Shown piece after piece: positions 8,737 to 17,703 of a DNA stretch of 64,000 bases (position 1 is its first letter; each line of letters opens with the position of its first letter). This DNA comes from Simiduia litorea. Lineage in GTDB: Bacteria > Pseudomonadota > Gammaproteobacteria > Pseudomonadales > Cellvibrionaceae. The stretch spans positions 2,170,001-2,234,000 of the forward strand of contig NZ_AP031497.1 of NCBI RefSeq assembly GCF_042853465.1. Direction: 5' to 3'. A program made the translations under genes and the position numbers. The notes under the pieces were generated by a model. That model was not told the origin of the DNA. It saw only the letters and a program-made list of their open reading frames with translations, and made no database searches.

Positions 8737-9222
8737 ATGGCTACTAGCTCTGCAAAAAACAAATCTAGCGATGACCCAATCCTGCAGTGGGTTACCTTTA
8801 AGCTGGCGGGCGAGACTTACGGCATTAACGTCATGCAGGTACAAGAAGTCTTACGTTATTCCGAAATTGCCCCGGTACCTGGAGCACCGTCTTATGTACT
8901 GGGCATTATCAATCTCAGGGGTAATGTCGTTACTGTGATTGATACCCGGCATAGGTTTGGTTTGGAGTCGGGCGAAATTAACGATAACACCCGCATTGTG
9001 ATTATTGAAGCGGATAACCACGTGGTCGGCATATTAGTCGATAGCGTTGCCGAAGTTGTGTATTTGCGGCAGTCTGAAATTGAAACCGCACCTAATGTCG
9101 GCAATGACGAGTCGGCAAAGTTTATTCAGGGCGTCTGCCATAAGAATAGCGAACTGCTCATTCTCATCGAGTTAAACAAGTTGTTATCCGGTGAAGAGTG
9201 GGCTGATGTGGAAAATGTGTAG
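8737..9222 (+). CDS. cheW: Chemotaxis coupling protein CheW
   Basis: Adaptor of 161 residues linking CheA to chemoreceptors. It is a single CheW domain: FKLAGETYGINVMQVQEVLR near the start, then the conserved VLGIINLRGNVVTVIDTR and VGILVDSVAEVV segments. The ATG at 8737 has GAGGA about 8-10 bases upstream; the in-frame TTG at 8731 is too close to that site. It has its own 107-base leader after parP, which holds a weak sigma-54-like element, so it may be transcribed both with the operon and separately. Confidence 0.96.
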   Translation: MATSSAKNKSSDDPILQWVTFKLAGETYGINVMQVQEVLRYSEIAPVPGAPSYVLGIINLRGNVVTVIDTRHRFGLESGEINDNTRIVIIEADNHVVGILVDSVAEVVYLRQSEIETAPNVGNDESAKFIQGVCHKNSELLILIELNKLLSGEEWADVENV

Positions 9223-9237
9223 AGAGGGGACGGATAG

Positions 9238-9684
9238 ATGGAGCAGCTAGTTACACAATTTTCATCACTTGAAGTAATTCTCGTGGGCGTAGTTGCCATG
9301 AGTTGGATTGCCATCGCACTTGCCATGACCAGCGTTGCTAAGGTTAGACGCCAAGAAATTTTGGTGCGCGAAGGTTTAGAAGATCTAAGAAGGGCAATTC
9401 ATACCAGTAACAGTGGCCTTGTAGGCATGGGGCGTAAACTACTATCGATCGAAAAGAATGTGGCTGTAAAAAATGCAGGAAAGACGACAGCCAAGCACGC
9501 CAAAACTGCCGCTTCAGATACTCACTACACTATCCCTAAGGCTGAATCTCGGTATGCACAAGCGGCTAACATGGTCAATCAAGGCTTGTCGGTCGCTCAA
9601 GTCGCCGCGGCAACGGGTATGTCCCAAGCTGAAGTAAATTTGCTGGCTATGCTGCAAAGGCCGGCGGTTGAAACGGTTAATTAA
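9238..9684 (+). CDS. DUF2802 family protein of chemotaxis loci
   Basis: Conserved protein of 148 residues with no assigned biochemical role. It has one N-terminal membrane segment at about 9-31 (VILVGVVAMSWIAIALAM), a basic middle region, and a C-terminal helix-turn-helix-like stretch at about 105-140 (AANMVNQGLSVAQVAAATGM, then SQAEVNLLA). The same family follows cheW in Pseudomonas and Vibrio motility loci, so a link to chemotaxis or flagella is likely by position only. It begins 15 bases after cheW with a purine-rich GAGAGGGGA ribosome site. Confidence 0.8.
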   Translation: MEQLVTQFSSLEVILVGVVAMSWIAIALAMTSVAKVRRQEILVREGLEDLRRAIHTSNSGLVGMGRKLLSIEKNVAVKNAGKTTAKHAKTAASDTHYTIPKAESRYAQAANMVNQGLSVAQVAAATGMSQAEVNLLAMLQRPAVETVN

Positions 9685-9686
9685 GC

Positions 9687-10211
9687 GTGAACAAGATCTG
9701 CTTGCTCACAGTGAGTTTTTTACTCTGCTCATGTCACGCTGTCGATATACGTGAAACCCATAGCCATCAGTATCAAAATCAACCCTTACCCGACAATATA
9801 TGGAACTCTATTGACGTTGGAGTCACTAACGCTCAGTGGTTGCTTCAACATATAGGTTCTCCCTCATCGATTGATAAACGTGCCGGCGAGCAGGTCTTTA
9901 CCTATCGCTATGAAGAACAAGTCAAGAAACAAACGTCGGTTTTTCTGTTCTACCAAAAACAAACGGTAGCAACCACGGAAAGGATTCATTCCGTGGTAGT
10001 GAAGAATAATATCGTTGTGGCGCATAGTGACATTACACCTAAGCCTGCAGTCTCTCAATCGAGCCAGAGTCCAGTGGCTAGCGATAATGATGCGGCGGAG
10101 CAAAGTAATGAGCTCGATAGTTCAGCAATTTCAGACACCCAGCAGACTCAGGGCGCCAGCACTGAGCCCCCCTCAGCAGTGATACCTAAGTCATTAGATC
10201 GAGATTTATGA
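9687..10211 (+). CDS. Putative lipoprotein, unknown function
   Basis: Protein of 174 residues starting at GTG two bases after the DUF2802 gene. The first 16 residues form a signal peptide with a lipobox-like LCSC, so the mature protein probably begins at Cys16. Residues 25-115 look like a small alpha/beta domain (WNSIDVGVTNAQWLLQHIG, then Lys-rich beta strands). This vaguely resembles BamE/SmpA-type outer-membrane lipoproteins, but I cannot establish homology. The last 55 residues are Ser/Gln/Pro-rich. It overlaps the convergent yciK by six bases at the 3' end. It is placed last in the motility run and may have nothing to do with motility. Confidence 0.7.
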   Translation: MNKICLLTVSFLLCSCHAVDIRETHSHQYQNQPLPDNIWNSIDVGVTNAQWLLQHIGSPSSIDKRAGEQVFTYRYEEQVKKQTSVFLFYQKQTVATTERIHSVVVKNNIVVAHSDITPKPAVSQSSQSPVASDNDAAEQSNELDSSAISDTQQTQGASTEPPSAVIPKSLDRDL

Positions 10212-10967
10212 ATCTCTAAATTCAGTTGTATTGAATTGTTTGCCGCTAATGCCTTCTGAATCCTTACCCATGAAATACAAATAACTGGGCATAAGCGCGT
10301 CAGGGGTTTTAACGGAGCCGGGGTTTTCCGCCGGATAGGCTTTGGCGCGCATGGGTGTGCGCGTACCGCCAGGGTTAATGCTGTTAATACGCACGCGGCT
10401 AGTGCCATCTTCCTCATCGGCGAGTGTTTGCATTAAATTTTCTGCGGCTGCTTTACTGGCAGCGTAGGCGCCCCAGTAGGCTCGACCTTTGTAGCCGACA
10501 CTAGACCCCGTAAACAGTACACTCGCACCCTCTGACTTTCGCAATAAGGGAAGCAAGGCTTTCGTCATCATAAAGGGACTGTGTACGTTAACTTGGAAGA
10601 GGCGCATCCATACATCTGCCGCATAATTTTCAATCGGGGTTCTATCGCCTAATTCTGCCGCGTTGTAAAGAATGCCGTCGACTAGCCCAAACTCTTCGTT
10701 CAAGCGGTCGCACATGTCGTTGTAATCTTTCTCGCTCGCACCTTCAAAGTTTATAGGATAAATAGCAGGTTCGGGCAATGTCTCAGAAACAATCAGATCA
10801 TAGGTTTTTTCTAGTTTAGAAATAGTCCTACCCAAAAGTACTACTGTCGCACCATGGCGAGCAAAGGTTACTGCTGCCGTTTTTCCTATCCCGTCACCGG
10901 CGCCGGTCACAAGAATTATTTTGTCTTTTAGCAGCTGGCTGGGGGCTTGATATTCATTGATATTCAT
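10206..10967 (-). CDS. yciK: Short-chain dehydrogenase YciK
   Basis: NAD(P)-dependent oxidoreductase of 253 residues. It has the Rossmann motif VTGAGDGIGKTAAVTFARHG at about 20-40, NAA-type segment LYNAAEL at about 105, catalytic Ser in TGSSVGYKG and the Tyr-x3-Lys pair in YWGAYAASKAA. It matches the YciK branch found in gammaproteobacteria; the physiological substrate is unknown. It is the last gene of a minus-strand run mtaD-ubiG-mupP-yciK, 11 bases after mupP, with AGGATAA before its ATG. The same neighbours occur in Pseudomonas. Confidence 0.9.
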   Translation of the reverse strand: MNINEYQAPSQLLKDKIILVTGAGDGIGKTAAVTFARHGATVVLLGRTISKLEKTYDLIVSETLPEPAIYPINFEGASEKDYNDMCDRLNEEFGLVDGILYNAAELGDRTPIENYAADVWMRLFQVNVHSPFMMTKALLPLLRKSEGASVLFTGSSVGYKGRAYWGAYAASKAAAENLMQTLADEEDGTSRVRINSINPGGTRTPMRAKAYPAENPGSVKTPDALMPSYLYFMGKDSEGISGKQFNTTEFRDS

Positions 10968-10978
10968 AATCTTTTATC

Positions 10979-11653
10979 CTAAAACTGCTTGGCTATTCCA
11001 GTGAATGTATAAATGAATTCCGCTAACTCTGTAGAATCCGTGGCGATCTTGTCTGCAAACCATTGCGATGGGCATTCGCCCTCTGACAGATAACCATAAC
11101 CCGCAGCGATGCTAAACATGCCCGCACCCTTTGCGGCAATAATATCGCGCTCGTGGTCTCCGACATAACCTAGGTGATTTGCAGGTAAACTAAACGCGTC
11201 AGCGGCTTTGTGTAACATCATCGCGTCTGGTTTTGGCTTTTCAACATCATCGCCGCAGATTAATACCGTCGGCTGTGCCGGCAGAAACGCTAGATATCGT
11301 TCAGCGTATTTGCGCGGTTTATTGGTCGCAATACCCCAGGGATGATTTTCGTGGTCAAACTGTCTTAACAGTTTATCTAGCCCTTTATATAACTGGCTAT
11401 ATCGACCAATATTTTGGGTGTATTGATCGAGAAAGCTCTGCTTGAGCAGATTGAAATTTTGGTCTGCCTCGCGAGCTGAAAATGCAATTTGAGTCATGGC
11501 TGCGGCGCCCAAATTGACCATGGGTAATATCTCACTCAACCCAAGCGGCGGCATATGGAGGCCTGCCCGTATCTCATTGATGGTTGCCTCGAAGTCTGGC
11601 GCCGTATCGATGAGAGTTCCATCAAGATCGAATAGAAAAACCTTCTTAGCCAT
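10979..11653 (-). CDS. mupP: N-acetylmuramic acid 6-phosphate phosphatase MupP
   Basis: HAD-superfamily phosphatase of 224 residues. The nucleophile motif is FDLDGTLIDTAPD (D9 and D11). Motif II lies at ATNKP, motif III Lys at KPKPD and motif IV at GYVGDHERDI. In Pseudomonas the gene in this position, next to ubiG and yciK, encodes MupP, which acts in the MurNAc recycling route that bypasses early peptidoglycan synthesis. That assignment is by sequence type and position; phosphoglycolate phosphatase (Gph) is the close alternative. It overlaps the end of ubiG by 8 bases, suggesting coupled translation. Confidence 0.85.
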   Translation of the reverse strand: MAKKVFLFDLDGTLIDTAPDFEATINEIRAGLHMPPLGLSEILPMVNLGAAAMTQIAFSAREADQNFNLLKQSFLDQYTQNIGRYSQLYKGLDKLLRQFDHENHPWGIATNKPRKYAERYLAFLPAQPTVLICGDDVEKPKPDAMMLHKAADAFSLPANHLGYVGDHERDIIAAKGAGMFSIAAGYGYLSEGECPSQWFADKIATDSTELAEFIYTFTGIAKQF

Positions 11654-12353
11654 GGGGTTTTACTGCATGTACGATATAGTTTACGGACACATCGTTTGAA
11701 TCAAGTTTATATTTTTTCGTTACCGGGTTGTAAGCTAAACCAACTATGTCCTGCGCTTCGATGTTGGCAGACCGCATCCACTGAGAAAGCTCAGACGGGC
11801 GAATGAATTTTTTATAGTCATGGGTGCCTTTTGGTAGCAACTGTAAAAGGTATTCAGCACCCAGTATGGCAAAGGCATAACTTTTTATATTTCGATTTAA
11901 TGTGGAAAAAAATAAATGCCCACCAGGTTTTGTCATGGCAGCGCAGGCTTTTATGACAGAGCTTGGATCGGGTACGTGCTCTAGCATTTCAAGGCAGGTG
12001 ACAATTTCAAATTGCTGTTGGTTTTCATCGGCAAAGGCTTCGGCGGTGGTTTGGTTATATTGAATAGTCAATTCTGATTCGAGGGCATGTAATCGTGCGA
12101 TTTGCAGCGGGGCTTCACCCATGTCGATGCCGGTAACTATGGCGCCACGCTGCGCCATTGCTTCGCACAGTAGGCCGCCACCGCAGCCAACATCGAGCAA
12201 TTTTTTCCCCGCAACGCTGGATTTTAAATCAATGTAATTGGCCCGGAGCGGGTTGATATCATGGAGTGGTTTAAATTCACTACTTGGGTCCCACCAGCGC
12301 GCAGCGAGCGCTTCAAATTTCGCGACTTCTGCATTGTCTACATTTGTATTCAT
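11646..12353 (-). CDS. ubiG: Ubiquinone biosynthesis O-methyltransferase UbiG
   Basis: SAM-dependent methyltransferase of 235 residues that carries out both O-methylations of ubiquinone synthesis. The N-terminal EVAKFEALAARWWDPSSEFK and the SAM-binding motif LLDVGCGGGLLCEA at 52-65 are typical. Later motifs include TCLEMLEHVPDP and the FFSTLNRNIKSYAFAILGAE segment characteristic of UbiG. Length matches the family. AGGT precedes the ATG. It is the second gene of the minus-strand run, 40 bases after mtaD. Confidence 0.95.
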   Translation of the reverse strand: MNTNVDNAEVAKFEALAARWWDPSSEFKPLHDINPLRANYIDLKSSVAGKKLLDVGCGGGLLCEAMAQRGAIVTGIDMGEAPLQIARLHALESELTIQYNQTTAEAFADENQQQFEIVTCLEMLEHVPDPSSVIKACAAMTKPGGHLFFSTLNRNIKSYAFAILGAEYLLQLLPKGTHDYKKFIRPSELSQWMRSANIEAQDIVGLAYNPVTKKYKLDSNDVSVNYIVHAVKPHG

Positions 12354-12393
12354 CGGGTTTTACCTAATCCCATTAAGCAAGAGCTAGTTTTTT

Positions 12394-13710
12394 CTAGAAT
12401 TTATTGGCAATTTTAGTTTGCCAAGCCTGAGTGCTTTCTATTATGGCTGCTTGATCGAGCGTTTTAAGCGATCTATTCTCCACCAGTAGTCGACCGTCTA
12501 CCCATACGTGGCTAATAGCCTGCGCGCAGTCGGTGTAGACAAGATGCGATACTGGGTCATAGACTGGCGCGTCGAGACCGTCTATTTTAAGTGCGGCCAA
12601 ATCTGCGCGTTTACCAATTTCTATACTGCCAATCTTATCCTCTAAGCCCAGTGCTTTGGCACCATTTATCGTGGCCATGCTGAGTATGTCGTGGGCCGAG
12701 AGTGCATCGGCACGTCCAGCTGCCACCTTGCCAATCAATGCTGCGGTTTTCATTTCGCCGATCATGTTGAGGTCATTATTACTTGCCGCGCCATCGGTAC
12801 CCAGCGCGATATTGATACCTGCTCGTTGAACTTTGTCGCTGGGACAGATACCGCCGGCTAATTTCATATTACTTTCAGGGCAGTGGATCACATGACACTG
12901 ATAGTCGGCGAGTAGTTGTAGGTCGCGCTCAGTGATCTGTGTCATATGAACACACTGGGTTTTCGGCCCAAGTATTCCGAGTTTGGCTAAACGCTCTATT
13001 GGCCTCATACCGTAACTGGCGAGGCTAGTTTCAACTTCCTCCGAGGTTTCATGCAGGTGTATTTGAATGCAGGCGTCTAATTCAGAGGCGAGGACGGCAA
13101 CCCGCTCAAGATGCTCGTCTGAAACGGTGTAGGGCGCGTGAGGGCCAAAAGCCACCGAGATCTTAGCGTGGTTTCGCATTTCATCGTGAAGCTTTAGGCC
13201 TTTACTGAAGTATTCGTCCACACTCGTCGTACCCGGCGTGGGGAAATCCAGCACAGGAAAGCAAAGTTGTGCCCGCATACCCGATGCGTGCACAACTTTT
13301 GCGGCGGCTTCGGGATAAAAATACATGTCTGAGAAACAGGTTGTACCACTGAGCAGCATTTCAGCCATTGCCCGCTCTGTACCTTGGCTGACGAAGTCAA
13401 AGGATACGTGCTGGGCTTCCGCTGGCCATATATGCTGCTCTAGCCAGTGTTTCAGCGGCTGGTCATCGGCGTAGCCTTTCAGCAAGGTCATCGCGGCGTG
13501 GCCATGACTGTTTATCAGACCGGGGAACAGGAGATGCTCGGGTAGCTCATAATGCTTGATGGGCTGATAGCGCTGGGTAGCAACCTTGGCGGTGCATATA
13601 TCAATGATCACGCCCTCGTGCACGGCGATAGCACAGGCTTCTAACAGCTTACCTTGGGGTATGACGGGTGCAATCCACCGCGGCTGTATCAAACAATCTA
13701 TGGTTTTCAT
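12394..13710 (-). CDS. mtaD: 5-methylthioadenosine/S-adenosylhomocysteine deaminase (MtaD type)
   Basis: Amidohydrolase of 438 residues that deaminates adenosine-type nucleosides. Metal-binding His residues are H69 and H71 (INSHGHAAMTLLKG). The substrate region includes GPHAPYTVS, IHLHETSEEV and the final metal Asp in LGTDGAASNNDLNM. In Pseudomonas the equivalent gene sits between mtnA and ubiG and feeds methylthioadenosine salvage. Here no mtnA lies beside it: the upstream neighbour is gyrA on the opposite strand, across a 280-base gap. The exact substrate is inferred from family and position. Confidence 0.88.
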   Translation of the reverse strand: MKTIDCLIQPRWIAPVIPQGKLLEACAIAVHEGVIIDICTAKVATQRYQPIKHYELPEHLLFPGLINSHGHAAMTLLKGYADDQPLKHWLEQHIWPAEAQHVSFDFVSQGTERAMAEMLLSGTTCFSDMYFYPEAAAKVVHASGMRAQLCFPVLDFPTPGTTSVDEYFSKGLKLHDEMRNHAKISVAFGPHAPYTVSDEHLERVAVLASELDACIQIHLHETSEEVETSLASYGMRPIERLAKLGILGPKTQCVHMTQITERDLQLLADYQCHVIHCPESNMKLAGGICPSDKVQRAGINIALGTDGAASNNDLNMIGEMKTAALIGKVAAGRADALSAHDILSMATINGAKALGLEDKIGSIEIGKRADLAALKIDGLDAPVYDPVSHLVYTDCAQAISHVWVDGRLLVENRSLKTLDQAAIIESTQAWQTKIANKF

Positions 13711-13990
13711 GAGTATCGAAAGCTCCAGCAGTCTTGAGTGATCAAAAAACGATCCATTCGGCGTAAAAAGTGTGCAAATTTAAGCGCTTTACGGCCTTTT
13801 GCTCAGCAGTATAACGTCGAACGGCGATGGGAAGCAGAGGGCGTGCCTATGTTATTGAAAATATGGTAATATCCGGCGCCTATAACTACCTCTTCGCGCG
13901 CCTATCAAGGCCGAGATGGGGCAGCCTAGTCAGATATGATTGTGGGGTTTTTACCTCGGGTTAAAACAACAAAAAGGAAAGCTGTATTCC

Positions 13991-16555
13991 ATGGGTGAAT
14001 TAGCCAAAGAAATTTTACCTGTCAACATCGAAGACGAGTTGAAGCAATCTTATTTAGATTACGCCATGAGCGTTATCGTTGGGCGGGCCTTACCCGATGT
14101 AAGAGATGGCCTTAAGCCTGTTCATAGGCGCGTACTTTTCGCCATGAGCGAATTGAATAACGACTGGAATAAAGCTTACAAAAAATCCGCACGTGTTGTG
14201 GGTGATGTCATCGGTAAATACCACCCGCATGGTGATTCAGCTGTGTACGATACCATCGTACGTATGGCGCAGCCCTTTAGCCTTCGTTATATGTTGGTAG
14301 ACGGCCAAGGCAACTTCGGTTCTGTCGATGGCGACTCCGCGGCGGCGATGCGTTATACCGAAATTCGCATGGCAAAAATTGCCCACGACTTACTCGCCGA
14401 TCTAGATAAAGAAACGGTCGACTATGTGCCCAACTACGACGGCACAGAATTAATACCGGCAGTATTGCCAACCCGAATCCCCAACTTATTGGTTAACGGC
14501 TCATCGGGTATTGCTGTGGGTATGGCCACAAATATCCCGCCTCACAACCTGACTGAGGTGGTGAAGGGCTGCTTGGCTTTGATAGACAATGAAGATATTA
14601 CCGTCGATGAATTGATGGAATACATTCCTGGCCCAGATTTTCCAACCGCCGGTATTATTAATGGCCGAGCCGGCATCATTGAAGCCTATCGCACCGGTCG
14701 AGGCCGCATCTATATCCGTTCACGCGCCGTAGTGGAAATTGATCCGAAGAATAATCGCGAGCGCATCGTTATTTCGGAAATTCCCTATCAGGTTAACAAA
14801 GCCCGTTTAATCGAAAAAATTGCCGAGCTGGTAAAAGATAAAAAAATCGAAGGCATCAGCGAATTACGCGATGAATCTGACAAAGATGGTTTGCGTGTAG
14901 TCATTGAGCTGAAGCGTGGCGAAGTGGGGGAGGTCATCCTCAACAACCTCTACGCACAAACGCAATTAGAGAACGTTTTTGGTATTAACGTCGTTGCGCT
15001 AGTCGATGGCCAGCCGAAAATATTGAACTTGAAAGAAATGCTTTCGCATTTTGTGCGACATAGGCGCGAAGTTGTTACCCGTCGCACTGTCTATCTCTTG
15101 CGCAAAGCGCGTGAGCGCGGTCATTTGCTCGAAGGTTTAGCGGTTGCCATTGCCAATATCGATGTGGTGATTGAACTCATTAAGTCATCTGCTACACCAG
15201 CAGACGCGAAAGAGGCGCTGTTATCCCGCGGATGGGAATCTGGCAACATTAGCCAGTTTTTAGAGCGCGCAGGCAGTGATGCCTGTCGCCCCGATGGGTT
15301 GCCCGAACAATTTGGCATGCGTGAAAACAAATATTATCTGTCGCCAGAACAGGCTCAGGCAATTTTGGAATTGCGTCTGCACCGCTTAACCGGCATGGAG
15401 CACGATAAGTTACTGGCCGAGTACCAAGAAAAGTTAGAGCAAATTGCGGGCTACCTCGAAATCTTAGGCTCGTCAGACGTCTTAATGGCGGTTATTCGCG
15501 CTGAACTTGAGCAGGTTATCGTAGATTTTGGCGACCAGCGTCGCTCAGAAATTGTCACCTCACGTCGCGACCTAACCATCGAAGACCTCATTACCGAAGA
15601 AGATCGCGTGGTCACGATTTCACACGGTGGTTATGCTAAGAGCCAACCATTGAGTGATTACCAAGCGCAGAAGCGCGGCGGACAAGGTCGCTCAGCAACC
15701 GCCGTTAAAGATGAGGACTTCGTTGAGCATTTGCTGATCGCAAGTACCCATGCCACCGTCTTGTTGTTTACCAATGCCGGTAAAGTGTATTGGTTAAAAG
15801 TGTTCCAGATTCCTCTCGCAGGTCGTCAGGCGCGCGGTCGTCCAGTGGTGAATCTATTGCCGCTGGAAGAGGGCGAACGTATTACCTCTATTCTGCCCGT
15901 GCAAGAATATGACGACAATCACTACATCTTTATGGCAACCGAGAATGGCACCGTTAAGAAAACCGTGCTGTCGCAGTTTGCTCGTCCACGCAGTGTCGGC
16001 TTGCGTGCAATTGAATTAGATGAAGGTGATCAGCTGGTGGAAACCGCCATTACCGATGGCAACTGCGACATTTTATTACTCGCCAGTAGCGGCAAGGCAG
16101 CGCGATTTAAAGAGTCAGATGTTCGCGCCATGGGTCGTACTTCAAGAGGTGTGCGTGGTATTCGCTTACACGAAGGCCAATCGGTTGTTGGCATGATCGT
16201 GCCTCAAGAGGCGGGCTACGTACTAACGGTGAGCGAAAACGGTTACGGCAAGCGCACAGAAGTTGCTGAATTCCCGACCAAGGGCCGCGGCACCCAAGGC
16301 GTTATTGCCATGTCTACCAGTGACCGAAATGGCGAATTAGTCGGCGCAGTGCAAGTTCTTGCCGGTGAAGAAATCATGTTGATCTCTGATCAAGGCACGA
16401 TGGTGCGCACCCGTGTCGACGAGGTATCTGTGCTAAGCCGCAACACCCAAGGTGTTCGCCTGATTAAAGTTAAAGACGGCGAACAATTGGTCGGTGTTGA
16501 GCGCATTGAAGAGTCCGAGGAAGAGGACGAGCTAGAGGGTCAAGGTGAGGATTAA
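13991..16555 (+). CDS. gyrA: DNA gyrase subunit A
   Basis: Type II topoisomerase subunit of 854 residues that cuts and rejoins DNA during negative supercoiling. The start is ATG 13991, MGELAKEILPVNIEDELK, with AAGGAAAG about 9 bases upstream; 17 in-frame codons further upstream are not family sequence. The catalytic tyrosine is Y122 (AAAMRYTEIR). The quinolone-determining positions S83 and D87 are both the unsubstituted residues (HPHGDSAVYDT). The GyrA box QKRGGQGR lies near 560 and is followed by the C-terminal DNA-wrapping blades and an acidic tail. The upstream gap 13711-13990 contains a weak TTGAAA (13855) and TATAAC (13881) pair with a long spacer. Confidence 0.98.
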   Translation: MGELAKEILPVNIEDELKQSYLDYAMSVIVGRALPDVRDGLKPVHRRVLFAMSELNNDWNKAYKKSARVVGDVIGKYHPHGDSAVYDTIVRMAQPFSLRYMLVDGQGNFGSVDGDSAAAMRYTEIRMAKIAHDLLADLDKETVDYVPNYDGTELIPAVLPTRIPNLLVNGSSGIAVGMATNIPPHNLTEVVKGCLALIDNEDITVDELMEYIPGPDFPTAGIINGRAGIIEAYRTGRGRIYIRSRAVVEIDPKNNRERIVISEIPYQVNKARLIEKIAELVKDKKIEGISELRDESDKDGLRVVIELKRGEVGEVILNNLYAQTQLENVFGINVVALVDGQPKILNLKEMLSHFVRHRREVVTRRTVYLLRKARERGHLLEGLAVAIANIDVVIELIKSSATPADAKEALLSRGWESGNISQFLERAGSDACRPDGLPEQFGMRENKYYLSPEQAQAILELRLHRLTGMEHDKLLAEYQEKLEQIAGYLEILGSSDVLMAVIRAELEQVIVDFGDQRRSEIVTSRRDLTIEDLITEEDRVVTISHGGYAKSQPLSDYQAQKRGGQGRSATAVKDEDFVEHLLIASTHATVLLFTNAGKVYWLKVFQIPLAGRQARGRPVVNLLPLEEGERITSILPVQEYDDNHYIFMATENGTVKKTVLSQFARPRSVGLRAIELDEGDQLVETAITDGNCDILLLASSGKAARFKESDVRAMGRTSRGVRGIRLHEGQSVVGMIVPQEAGYVLTVSENGYGKRTEVAEFPTKGRGTQGVIAMSTSDRNGELVGAVQVLAGEEIMLISDQGTMVRTRVDEVSVLSRNTQGVRLIKVKDGEQLVGVERIEESEEEDELEGQGED

Positions 16556-16584
16556 CCTCACCTGATGTATGAACGAGAATTCAC

Positions 16585-17703
16585 ATGAGCACAGACGAAA
16601 ACACAAACGATAAAACGGCCTTAGAGCCGTTAATCGCTTTGAGAAACCGCATAGATTCAATTGACGCACAAATCGGCGAACTCATCAGTGAGCGAGCCCG
16701 TTGTGCGCAGTTCGTTGCCGAAGTAAAAAAGGCCTCGGGTGAGCCGCAAGTTACCTACTATCGGCCCGAGCGCGAAGCACAGGTTTTACGCCGAGCGATG
16801 GAGCGCAACACCGGGCCCTTGGGCGATGAAGAAATGGCACGCCTTTTTCGCGAGATTATGTCTGCCTGCCTAGCCTTGGAAGAGCCGATAAAAGTTGCCT
16901 TTTTGGGGCCGGAAGGTACGTTTACGCAACAAGCGTCTTTAAAGCATTTTGGTAGCAGCGCCGTTACTCGCCCCATGTCGGTGATTGACGAAGTATTTAG
17001 AGAAGTGGAGGCCGGCGCCGTTAACTATGGTGTGGTGCCGGTAGAGAACTCTACCGAAGGTGTGGTAACCCATACGCTCGACAACTTCATCGGTTCAAAT
17101 TTAAAAATTTGTGGCGAGGTCGAACTGCGTATTCATCATCATCTGATGGTGTCTGATGTTACCCATACAGAAGCTATTACTCGCATATATTCCCACTCAC
17201 AATCCTTGGCACAGTGCCGTAAATGGTTGGATGCCCATTACCCCAAAGCTGAGCGCATTGCCGTTAACTCAAATGCTGAAGCCGCTAAGCGTATTAAAGG
17301 TGAATGGAATGCCGCTGCTATTGCTGGCGAAATGGCAGCACAGCTGTACGGATTGAAAATCCTTTCAGAAAAAATAGAAGATGAGCCGGATAATTCGACG
17401 CGGTTTTTAATTATCGGCACCGAGCAAGTACCACCTAGCGGCGAAGACAAAACCTCCATTGTCGCGTCAGTTAAAAATTCACCTGGCGCACTGCATGAAT
17501 TACTCGAACCCTTTCAGCGTCACAAAGTTGACCTAACGCGGGTCGAAACACGACCTTCGCGCTCTGGCGCATGGACCTATGTGTTTTTTATCGATTTCAA
17601 AGGCCATATTGACAACGAGCGAGTGAAACTGGCATTAGCCGATGTCGCAGAACGCGTGTCAGATCTTAAAATCTTGGGCTCTTACCCTAAGGGCGTATTG
17701 TAA
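16585..17703 (+). CDS. pheA: P-protein: chorismate mutase/prephenate dehydratase
   Basis: Bifunctional enzyme of 372 residues making phenylpyruvate from chorismate. The AroQ chorismate mutase is at about 15-100 (LRNRIDSIDAQIGELISERA), prephenate dehydratase at about 105-285 (VAFLGPEGTFTQQA, and the catalytic TRF in DNSTRFLIIG), and the regulatory ACT domain at about 295-370 with the Phe-binding ESRP-like segment VETRPSRSGAWTY. In Pseudomonas serC lies between gyrA and pheA; here the gap is only 29 bases and serC is absent. The stop abuts the GTG of cysC with no spacing. Confidence 0.97.
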   Translation: MSTDENTNDKTALEPLIALRNRIDSIDAQIGELISERARCAQFVAEVKKASGEPQVTYYRPEREAQVLRRAMERNTGPLGDEEMARLFREIMSACLALEEPIKVAFLGPEGTFTQQASLKHFGSSAVTRPMSVIDEVFREVEAGAVNYGVVPVENSTEGVVTHTLDNFIGSNLKICGEVELRIHHHLMVSDVTHTEAITRIYSHSQSLAQCRKWLDAHYPKAERIAVNSNAEAAKRIKGEWNAAAIAGEMAAQLYGLKILSEKIEDEPDNSTRFLIIGTEQVPPSGEDKTSIVASVKNSPGALHELLEPFQRHKVDLTRVETRPSRSGAWTYVFFIDFKGHIDNERVKLALADVAERVSDLKILGSYPKGVL